Source: Caecitellus pseudoparvulus (taxonomy: Eukaryota > Bigyra: Bicosoecida). From it: 55,611 nucleotides of DNA. The notes below the pieces were generated by a model, which was not told where the DNA came from, did not search any database, and saw nothing but the letters and a program-made list of their open reading frames with translations. This document shows positions 43,491 through 51,491 of this stretch, piece by piece. Positions within the stretch are counted from its first letter, which is position 1. Every line of letters begins with the position of its first letter. A program made the position numbers and the translations under genes. Location: the NCBI GenBank assembly GCA_965644315.1, contig CBFFRQ010000211.1, forward strand, positions 1 through 55,611, given 5' to 3'.

Positions 43491-45725
43491 ATGGTGCGTG
43501 GGCTTGGGCATCGCGCCCTGCTCTCGCCAGCACTTGCGCCAGAGCGTGTCGACCACACACCACAGCACACAGCGCCCTGCTCCTCTTCAACACCACAGGC
43601 AGCAGCCACAGGACAAGCTATGGAGGGCACTGCAGCACCCACTGCAAGCATCGACGGCACCCAGGCTGAGGCGCTGGCGGCATGCTTGGCCAAGATGAAG
43701 TGCTTGCCGGGCAGTGTCATGGATCACGGCCCAGCTCTGCGAGGACTGGCAGCCATTGGGCGTGGCGAAGTGCCTGCTACAGGCGATGCCCCATCGGCTA
43801 TGAGCCTGGTCGAGCTGGAGGCTGCACTGCGTGGAGCGGGGAGTGCGCTGTTGGAGCAAGCTGGGCTGTTGGCGGGGCAGCGTGAGCGAGGTGGTGTGTG
43901 TGCTGCGCTGCAGTACCTGTCGTTCCGGTGCTTCTGTGCGGTGGATGTGCTGCATCAGGCAGCATCTGGTGTGAGTACTGATGCAGTGCCGGAGGGTGAC
44001 GCACTGTGGGGCGCCATCATGGGTGCTTGGAGCAGTGTGCGGAGCGGTGTGAATGTGGAGGGTGCGCTGGCTGACCTGACGCGATGGTGGCAAGGCTTCG
44101 AGGTGGCGGATGTGGCTGTGGCTGGTGAGGGTGGCCCACTCACACATGATGCCGGTGGCGACGCGGCGGTAGATGCGGCTCTGGCTGGCATGCGACAGCA
44201 GGCTGGTTGGCTGCGAGGCGAGGCGGCAGGCGAGCTGGCGAGTGAGAGTGCTGCGAAGCACTTGGAGAGTGCAGTGAGTGCAGTGGAGGAGCTGCATGGG
44301 CTGTTGGGGTGTGCACCGGTCATGAGTGGTCGGAGGGTGAAGCCTGTGCGTGGCTTGGACTTGTCGGGCGGCTTGGAGTGCCTGAACGGCAAGGATGTGA
44401 GTTTGTACAGTGGACGGGTTGAGATCGTGGATGAGGATATTAGTGGAGCTGGGGATGTGGAGCAGTGGGCAGCAAGTGCGAAGGCGGGTGCGACAGCGCT
44501 TGCAACTAGTGTTGGCGCCGTGAAGCGTGTCGAAGTGGCTCGCATCGCCCATGGCCTGCCGCGCATGGCGCAGACTCCACACAAAGCAGCACTGACGCAA
44601 AGTTTTCCTGGAAGTCGAGCAGATGAGCCGATTGGGGTGAGGAGCAGTGTCATGGTGCAGGTGCAGTGTGAGGCGGGGTGGCCGTTGAGGATGTTCCTGG
44701 AGGATGAAGCGTGGGGTGATGTTGGGATGGAGGTGAAGCAGCGTGTGGCTGCGAGAGTGCTGGGTGTGTGTGCTGTGGCGGAGGCGTGTGGGGTGAGTCT
44801 GGATGGTGTGGGTGTGGGGAGTTTTGTGGTGGTTGGCGTGGGGAGTGGCAGTGTGGGTGATCTGGTGGGCGCACTGGATAGGGGTGGGGGTGAGGTGGTG
44901 TTGAGTGCATGTGGCGGTGTGTGGGGCGCATCTCACACTGGTGGTGGAAGCTCTGATGTGAAGGGTGGTGGCTTGTTGGGTGTGCTGCGTGAGGTGCTTG
45001 GTGAGGGAGGTGATGCGTTGGGTGGCGGCTCGGGCGCTGTGTCGAGCTTCGTGGGCAGTGGTGAAGGCGATGAGCTTGGACTGACGAAAGCATTGGAGGT
45101 GTTGGCGCGAGGAGGGAGTGGTTGCTGCATGGGTGCGTATGCGATGGCGTGTGAAGGAAATGGGGGTGGAGCGGGGCGTCTGTCAGGTGTGGAGGGTGAA
45201 GTGCGGAGTGTGCTTGCTCGAGATCAGGCAGCTGCAGCGGCAGGTCAGGCAACCAGCGCCGAAGCTGAAGTTGCATCAGCTGGACAGTCGGAGCCAGCGA
45301 CTGAGCAAGCGAGATTCAGTGAGGAGAATACGACTGAGTTTGTGGAAGCGTGTAAGCAAGGCAAACTTGCGAGGGTGCGTGAGCTGCTTTCGTTGACGGG
45401 GGATGGGGCGGTGGATGTGCATGTGGAAGGGACAGTTGAGGTCTCGCCTGGGGTTTGCAGACAGGGCCCTGAGGCTGCCTTCCGTGGTGCATGCTACAAT
45501 GGCCACACGGACATTGTGCGTGAGCTGCTGAGCCTGACTGGGGCGCGACAAGTGGATGTGCATGCAGCGGACTGGAATGGACCTGAGGCCGCCTTCCGAT
45601 ACGCATGCTGGAATGGAAAGACAGACGTCGTGCGTGAGCTGTTGGGCCTCACTGGGCATCGCAGGATCGCAGACAGCGTGCGACAGCGAGCTGACAAGTT
45701 TGAGACCCTGACGGATTTGATTTGA
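43491..45725 (+). CDS. Ankyrin-repeat protein of a lineage-specific family, 744 residues
   Basis: A single open frame runs from ATG 43491. ATG 43620 is an alternative start after a poorly structured 43-residue leader. The first 580 residues or so are Ala/Gly/Val-rich with helical parts (SLVELEAALRGAGSALLEQ) and no domain I recognise. The C-terminal 120 residues hold ankyrin-type repeats: EFVEACKQGKLARVRELL, PEAAFRGACYNGHTDIVREL, and PEAAFRYACWNGKTDVVREL. They are separated by LTGxxxVDVH linkers. Ankyrin repeats bind proteins. From about 44640 to 45230 the coding strand is strikingly G/T-rich (GTG, GGT and GGG codons), unlike the C-ending codons of its neighbours. A fragment of a sister gene lies at 29541-29834. 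Confidence 0.7.
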   Translation: MVRGLGHRALLSPALAPERVDHTPQHTAPCSSSTPQAAATGQAMEGTAAPTASIDGTQAEALAACLAKMKCLPGSVMDHGPALRGLAAIGRGEVPATGDAPSAMSLVELEAALRGAGSALLEQAGLLAGQRERGGVCAALQYLSFRCFCAVDVLHQAASGVSTDAVPEGDALWGAIMGAWSSVRSGVNVEGALADLTRWWQGFEVADVAVAGEGGPLTHDAGGDAAVDAALAGMRQQAGWLRGEAAGELASESAAKHLESAVSAVEELHGLLGCAPVMSGRRVKPVRGLDLSGGLECLNGKDVSLYSGRVEIVDEDISGAGDVEQWAASAKAGATALATSVGAVKRVEVARIAHGLPRMAQTPHKAALTQSFPGSRADEPIGVRSSVMVQVQCEAGWPLRMFLEDEAWGDVGMEVKQRVAARVLGVCAVAEACGVSLDGVGVGSFVVVGVGSGSVGDLVGALDRGGGEVVLSACGGVWGASHTGGGSSDVKGGGLLGVLREVLGEGGDALGGGSGAVSSFVGSGEGDELGLTKALEVLARGGSGCCMGAYAMACEGNGGGAGRLSGVEGEVRSVLARDQAAAAAGQATSAEAEVASAGQSEPATEQARFSEENTTEFVEACKQGKLARVRELLSLTGDGAVDVHVEGTVEVSPGVCRQGPEAAFRGACYNGHTDIVRELLSLTGARQVDVHAADWNGPEAAFRYACWNGKTDVVRELLGLTGHRRIADSVRQRADKFETLTDLI

Positions 45726-45920
45726 TCCTGGCTTTCTGAACAGTCCAATGCACCATGCGACAAACTTGGCACCCACCTTTGGCCAGCACACCCGCCCCAC
45801 TTTCAAGCACCACACCACTTCCCACCTCACACGACACACCAGCACACCTCACCACCACCCCTTCATCCCCCGCTCCCACACCTGCAAAACATCCCCCTCC
45901 ACACCCCACACCAAAGCCTC

Positions 45921-47533
45921 TCACTCCCTCGCACGCTTTCGGCCCTTTCCACCACCCCCTCGCAGCACCTTCAGCTTGTCCATGCGCATCGCCACGTGGC
46001 GCTTCTTCGCCTGCGCCTTCCGACTGCGACGTGCTGCAGCTGCTGCCGGGTTCACCACCGCCTCCTGCGCCACCTGCCTCGTCCGCCGCTCCTTCGCCGC
46101 CGCCCTCGCTCGCCGCTCGCCGTTGTACGCCATCAGGAACACATCTGCGCCCATGGCACCCTGCACCGCCTCCATGACCTCACACGCCAAGGCCCCTGCC
46201 TCTGCTGCAGCGGCCGCCTGCTGGCCTTGCTCTGACCAGGATGGCGCGTCGGCCAGGCGGGGGTCGCTGGTCACGCGGTCTGCCGCCTGCACAGTGCGCA
46301 ACACTGCCCGTGCCACCGGCACAACGTAGCGCTGCAGGTCCGCCTGCGGCACCTGCCCAGCCATGATCCCGAACACGTTCAGCGCCGCTTTAGCTGCCGG
46401 CCCGCCCTTGTGCACTGCCGTGTTGCTGAGGCGCTGCAGCAGCCAGAACAGCGGGTCCCGCGTACCACTATCGTCGTGGGCGGTGTTTGTGGAGGGCGGG
46501 CTGTCACACTGCACCGCCTTGCCGCCCACCACCTCCACGCCACCCACGAGCAGGGTGGACTTGCCGGCCAAGCGAGCCGTGCGCTCGGCGAGGTGGGGCG
46601 GGATGGTGTTGCGGGAGCTGGGCGGCGTCGTGGCGTACAGCCCCGCCACTGTGAACAGCAACACCGGCGCCAGAGCCGTGTCATGCTTCCTGCTCAGCGT
46701 CCCGTCCGCCAGCTGCACACAGGTTGCCCGGGCCACGCCGAACAGGCGCTCATCGCCAGCTGGTCACGCCGCCACGCCAGGCGGTGGGGGGCAACCCCCA
46801 CGCTCGCCACTGCCACGGTGTTCAAGACGGCGCCCAGCCACCTGGCTGCTGCCGCCCGCACCCACGCGTGGAGGAACACCATGATGTCGGTCAGGGCATC
46901 CAGAGATGTCCACAGTGCACTGTGCAGCGTGGCAGCATTGGTGGTGGCATCGGACTCGTGCGCCTTCCCTGCCTTGCGCCGCCGCTTCGTGCCGCTGGCA
47001 GGCGCACTACCACTGCCACTGCCACCGGCCCCGACCGCTGCCTCGCTCAGCACACGGGGATGTACCCCCCACAGGCGCTGCAGGAGGGTGCAGGCGTAGT
47101 ACGCCGTGTCCCACGGCAGGGCTGCGGCAGCCTTGCGGGCCTGTGCCTGAGTCGCACGCCGCGCAGCCACGGCAGGCGTCACCACTCGCCTCCACCTGTC
47201 CACATCCCCGTCACCACTGGCATCACTGTCGTGGCCCTCCAGCTCCCCGCCGCCACCCGCCACTCCACTCGGCACGGCACGTGCAGTGTCAGGCGCACTC
47301 GTCTGTCCCGGCCCACTCACCACGCCCAGCAACGCCAGACTGCGCCCCCCTGCCGCGGCGGCATCATCCACGTCGCCTCCATCACCATCACCATCATCCG
47401 CCGCTGCGGCGTCCTCCTCCAAGTGCTGGGCGTGACGCATGGCTGTCGAGGCAGCGTCACTCGCCTGCACCTCCTGCATGCCCTCACGTAGAGGCGCCAG
47501 GGCTGGCCCCTCACCTCCCCCCTCATGGGTCAT
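45921..47533 (-). pseudogene. UTP20: C-terminal part of UTP20 (U3 snoRNP/SSU processome HEAT-repeat protein), truncated and frameshifted
   Basis: Two minus-strand frames read on. The first (47533-46694) has an acidic low-complexity start, then DTAYYACTLLQRLWG and VFLHAWVRAAAARWLG. The second (to 45921) has VARATCVQLADGTLSRKHD and VFLMAYNGERRARAAAKER, and ends in AQEAVVNPAAAAARRSRKA plus a Lys/Arg tail. These are the end of UTP20, including the ..VxNPxxAA..KK.. tail. Adding one G near 46753-46757 restores DQLADERLFGVA, so a single-base deletion or error splits it. UTP20 is about 2,500-2,800 residues; only about 530 are here, and Mpv17 lies just upstream. It is either a truncated duplicate or an unusual split gene. 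In full form it acts in 18S rRNA maturation in the nucleolus. Confidence 0.6.
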
Positions 47534-47975
47534 GTGTCGTGTAATCTATGAAACATGGTGGGCGCGTTGTGGAAGACCATCTCCACCCTGGAATACCTTC
47601 CGAGGTTTACCTGATCCGGGCAGCAAGACCCAGTATAACAGATTTTACCCTCAAATCGCTAGGGGTGGACCGAGAGATGTCGCGTGTTGAGGCCCTTGAG
47701 GGGCGGCAAGAACTGGCTGAAGGTCTGTGTCCTTCGCATTGGTTGTCCGGGTCGATGAGGCCAGTTCCTGGCCAGCGCCCGCTGTCCAGTTGAATGGGCC
47801 AAACACCCCCCCCTTCAGCCAGCTACCAAGATCGAGCGGAGTCGGACACATTTGAGACCCCTGGCACCAATTCACACCGCCATTTTTGTGCTTCCGCACA
47901 CCCTGCTGCACGGATTGGGCCCTCGTCAGCTTCAGTGGCCAGGCACGGAGTGCGGAAATCAGTTGCTCTCGCAGC
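47534..47975. promoter_or_regulatory. Divergent intergenic region between the UTP20 fragment and the Mpv17-like gene
   Basis: 442 bp lie between two genes on opposite strands. The plus-strand frame is open from 47886 but has no ATG before 47976. No protein, RNA gene or repeat could be supported. It presumably includes the Mpv17-like promoter. Confidence 0.35.
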
Positions 47976-48557
47976 ATGGCTTTGGCACGCGCCGTCAGCG
48001 CCGTCAAGGCGACAGCAGTGAAGTTCAGCGGCTGGTATGATGCAAAGCTCACCCAGCACCCCATCGCCACCAAGGCTGTCACGTCGGCTGCTCTGTACAT
48101 CGTCGGGGACAGCATGGCGCAGGTGTTGGCTGGGGGCAGCTTTGACTGGGCTCGGCTGGCACGGGGCGCAGTGTGGGGCGGCCTCTTTGGCGTCATGGCA
48201 CACGGCTGGTACGGGGCGCTGGAGAAGATCGTCCTGGCAGATGGCCGTGTGGGTGCCGCCCTGCGCGTGGCGTGGGACCAGCTGACGTGGACGCCCATTG
48301 TCAACATCGCCTTCTTCGTGGTGGGCGCTGCCCTGCGCACAGGCAGCCCGGCAGAGGGCATGGCCGAGGCCCGGGACAAGCTGTGGCCGACGCTGAAGGT
48401 GAACTGGATTGTCTGGCCCGTGCTGCAGGCCGTCAACTTCACCATGGTGCCTCTGCCCTACCGTGTGCTGTACATCAACATCGCATCAGTCTTCTGGGCA
48501 GCGTACCTGTCCACCGTGCTGAACACGCCCAAAGTTGAGCCTGGTGCTCAGCGCTGA
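47976..48557 (+). CDS. Mpv17/PMP22 family membrane protein
   Basis: ATG 47976 gives 193 residues, the normal size for the family (about 175-200). The frame is open 5' of it but without another ATG. Family features are WYDAKLTQHPIATKAVTSA at the start, YIVGDSMAQVL, GPxxHxWY-like GVMAHGWYGALEK, DQLTWTPIVN, and the signature NWIVWPVLQAVNFTMVPLPY. Four hydrophobic helices are visible. Members sit in the inner mitochondrial or peroxisomal membrane and affect membrane permeability and mtDNA maintenance. The 3' end overlaps nothing and the lipase gene stops 25 bp further on the other strand. Confidence 0.92.
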   Translation: MALARAVSAVKATAVKFSGWYDAKLTQHPIATKAVTSAALYIVGDSMAQVLAGGSFDWARLARGAVWGGLFGVMAHGWYGALEKIVLADGRVGAALRVAWDQLTWTPIVNIAFFVVGAALRTGSPAEGMAEARDKLWPTLKVNWIVWPVLQAVNFTMVPLPYRVLYINIASVFWAAYLSTVLNTPKVEPGAQR

Positions 48558-48582
48558 GCCCTTTCTCGCCAGTTGGATGCTG

Positions 48583-50454
48583 TCACGTTGTCTTGCCCTG
48601 CGCCAGTCGCTGCTGCAATGCAAGCAGGTGTTTGTACATGGCGCCGGTGCTGTGGTCCAGGAACATGCGGCCGGACCACACCACCCGACCAAAGTACTCG
48701 TGGTGCGCGGCAGACCCCGCATCCAGCCCCGCATCATCCACCACTGCTTGCCCCGCCACGCTCCACCCTTGCCCTGCAGCAGGCAGCACGCGAAGCAGCC
48801 GGATGTCGCTCAGCTCCCCGCTCCACGCCTGCACTTCGCTTGGCGGGATGGGGGCCTTGTGCTGCCCAGGGTCGCAGCTACCGCGCAAGGCCTTGGCGAC
48901 ACTGTCGTGTACGAGGTGTGTGTGGGCTTGCTCTGCGCCAGGGGTTGCCGTCTCATCTGGCACAGGCAGGACCTCCTCGCTCTGCACCCAGTGCGTGGCG
49001 GTGTCAGCAGCGGCGCACTGCAACGGCTGGAAGGCATCGTGGATACTGACGCCGATGTCATACTGCAGGGGCGGAGCGCTGGCATCTGAAGTCCTCCAGC
49101 TGCTCGGCAAGTCCTTGTATGCGTACTGGAGGTGGAAAAGGGACCCTGGCAGGTAGTACTGCATGCCGGAAAACGGGTGTCGGTGCATGTCGATGGGCTT
49201 GGCCAGCTGCCGGAACAACGCCTCACGGGAGGATTCGCCCACAACTGCCTTGTGCACTCGCACACACGCCACGAACAGCGGCCAGTACACGGCAGCGACA
49301 GCTTTCCAGCTCGCTGCCATGGTCGTGGCTGCACCTCGCAGCAGCGCCGCACGCAAGGGTGGCGCATGAGCAGCCCAGTGCCGCCACAGGTCGGCCAGCT
49401 CGTCCCCCCACACAAAGCCGGCCATTTCCTGGTGCACGACGAGCATGGACGCGATGTGGAATCGCGGCGTCAGGTCATCCTGGTGCACCAAGCTGTGTAT
49501 CCACCCCTCACAGCTGCGCGCGAGCGCCAGGGACATGCAGGCAGCTGGGGCAAAGCCGTACACGGAAGTGCGGTGCAGCACGCCACGCCCCGCCGTCACG
49601 CCAGTGTGTGCTCGCAGCAGGAGAGCCGCCAGACTGGCCACCCCTGCCCCCATGCTGTGACCTGTCAGCACCAGGCGGTACGTTGGGAACGCGTCGGCAG
49701 CTGCGAGCAGCGTGCCGCCCACTTCGTCCACCAGGGCCCGCGCAGCCAGAGCCATGCCGTGATGCGCTAGCCCTGAGAGAAAAGGGGCCGGCGCAGCCAT
49801 GCCGTTGATCAGCGCGTCCTCTGCGGACCAGCTGCCCCGCACAGTCAGCACGATGGTTTTGTGAGCGTGGTCCACTGTCAACATGTACGCAGCGGTGGGA
49901 ACGTCTGCACTGGCGCTCCAGTTCGCAGCCAGCAAGTCCTCGGGTGGTATGCCCAGCTGCTGCAGAGCCATCGACACTGTGGGGGCGTAGCTGGCGTGGG
50001 CATACAGGTCCCACGTCGCCATCTCAGCGACCAATGCCGTGTCTGCGACCGGCTCCAGCACCGGCTCAGTGGCCCGAAGGCGGCCGGGAGACACAGCCCC
50101 CCGCCCAATGCACACTTGTGTACGCCACAGCACCGCTGCCACCACGTGCGAAATGTCCAGAGCCAGGTGCAGCTCCTCGATTTGCCGGAAGACGTTGTCG
50201 GCCAGCAGCTCGTACCGACGCGGCAACTTGGCCATGGTGCCTGGCATCCACGACTTGGCCACCTCCCACACGCGCCGTGGCAAGCTCCAGTTGCTGCGTG
50301 GTGGGAAACGCGTCTTTGTCCCGGCAAAGTGCGCCGTTCGACGAGGGCCGCGGCTGCCAAGGCATCGCGGCCCATGCGGAATTTGGGCAGGCCCACGAAG
50401 CGCCCGGATCGCTGCGCGCCCACAGCGGGCCAAAGGCACCACGCGCACAGCCAT
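48583..50454 (-). CDS. Class 3 lipase, sn-1 diacylglycerol-lipase-like
   Basis: ATG 50454 gives 623 residues; the frame is open a little further but starts with GTG at 50490. The N-terminal 60 residues are Arg/Pro-rich, possibly a targeting peptide. A helical region follows, then the alpha/beta-hydrolase core: MLTVDHAHKTIVLTVRGSWS (oxyanion strand) and the nucleophile elbow LVLTGHSMGAGVASL with Ser at about residue 267. HQDDLTPRF holds the likely catalytic Asp at about 326-327, and DMHRHPFSGMQYYLPG is a candidate for the His part. The SLFHLQYAY continuation resembles DAG lipases and neutral lipases of class 3. It hydrolyses acylglycerols. No transmembrane domain is obvious, unlike animal DAGL-alpha. 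Confidence 0.85.
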   Translation of the reverse strand: MAVRVVPLARCGRAAIRALRGPAQIPHGPRCLGSRGPRRTAHFAGTKTRFPPRSNWSLPRRVWEVAKSWMPGTMAKLPRRYELLADNVFRQIEELHLALDISHVVAAVLWRTQVCIGRGAVSPGRLRATEPVLEPVADTALVAEMATWDLYAHASYAPTVSMALQQLGIPPEDLLAANWSASADVPTAAYMLTVDHAHKTIVLTVRGSWSAEDALINGMAAPAPFLSGLAHHGMALAARALVDEVGGTLLAAADAFPTYRLVLTGHSMGAGVASLAALLLRAHTGVTAGRGVLHRTSVYGFAPAACMSLALARSCEGWIHSLVHQDDLTPRFHIASMLVVHQEMAGFVWGDELADLWRHWAAHAPPLRAALLRGAATTMAASWKAVAAVYWPLFVACVRVHKAVVGESSREALFRQLAKPIDMHRHPFSGMQYYLPGSLFHLQYAYKDLPSSWRTSDASAPPLQYDIGVSIHDAFQPLQCAAADTATHWVQSEEVLPVPDETATPGAEQAHTHLVHDSVAKALRGSCDPGQHKAPIPPSEVQAWSGELSDIRLLRVLPAAGQGWSVAGQAVVDDAGLDAGSAAHHEYFGRVVWSGRMFLDHSTGAMYKHLLALQQRLAQGKTT

Positions 50455-50746
50455 TCTGCCTGCGTATCCAGACGACTTGCCGTGAGGCACCCCTCAGTGC
50501 TTCATGCAACAGCCACTTCGTCCTACGCCGCAATGGCGAGCGCAGTGCGCTGTCTGCTGGCCTGCAGCACAGCTCCTGCTCGCTGGCAATCACGGCGAGC
50601 CTGCTGTACCGAGGGCAGTGCCTGGCGTCGGGGAAGGCACACAATGTGTAGGGGGCGGTCGGGTTCGGTGTGTGGCATGGATTGTAGCTACTTTTCGCTG
50701 CCGCTCAGTCGCCCAAGTCAACATATCCTAAGCATCACTTGACAGT

Positions 50747-50797
50747 TTAAGGGCTCACGGTCAATCCGGGCAAGGGGTTTCTGCGGGCGTTTCGGGA
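50747..50797 (+). repeat. Left terminal inverted repeat of the MULE
   Basis: It starts TTAAGGGCTCA and contains GGGC at offset 21 and GGCGTTTCG at offset 39, matching the reverse complement of the right end of the window. Confidence 0.8.
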
Positions 50798-50955
50798 TTG
50801 CCCTCCTCACCGGCACAAAGGGGCGGCTTGTACAGTGAGCAGGGCGCCACCAAAATACAAAGGAATGCCTTCATTTGCACACCATTCCAATTCATCCGGC
50901 CGCCGTATTCTTATTTTGGTCTCTTCACCTGAGCGTGCTCTGGCCCCTGATTAGC

Positions 50956-51476
50956 ATGCCAAAACGGCCCCGGAAACGCACCCGCCGTCAAGTCACAGCT
51001 ACAGGTGGCGGCGAGGAGGCACTGAAGGGCAGAACTGCAGAGGAGCTGGCAGTTGTTGAGCTTCCAGAGGTGCCTGGCCTTGCAGCGGCCGCGGAGGAGC
51101 TGTCACCATCATGCCATGAGGACGGAACGTGGGGTAAGAGTTTCAATGGCGTTGCATGAGGCCTCCGGAGCTCCAACTTCGCCACCTCACCATCGCAGCT
51201 CAACAGCTGTACGGCGCACTGACACAGAGCGCCAAGAAAGAACTTCATGAGTGGTTACTGGAGCAAGGGGCCTCGACATTGAGTGGTGTTGAATTGGCAA
51301 CCCTGTCGTCCTCAAACACAAGGCGTGTTGGGGCTGCTCGCAGGTTCACTTGCTACACTCTGGCTGCTCGCGTGCTCCTGTGTGCTGGGCGCAGGTTTCC
51401 ACTGCCACAAGAGCTTGTGACAGTCATCCAGGATGCCTTTGGCGTCAGTGGCACTGGGTTCAAGTCATCTGGGTAG
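50956..51476 (+). CDS. Small basic companion protein of the MULE, 151 residues, two exons
   Basis: Exon 1 is 50956-51133 and exon 2 is 51199-51476. The intron is 65 nt (GTAAGA...CATCGCAG) with a phase-1 junction that rebuilds GTWAQQLYGALTQ. The protein begins with a nuclear-localisation-like cluster (MPKRPRKRTRRQ), then an acidic/Ala-rich stretch. A helical C-terminal domain follows (YGALTQSAKKELHEWLLEQ; ARVLLCAGRRFPLPQEL). I know no homologue. It lies inside the inverted repeats and faces the transposase gene, so it is probably an accessory protein of the element. Without splicing, two overlapping short frames would be left. Confidence 0.55.
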
Positions 51477-51491
51477 CCAGAAATGCAATAC

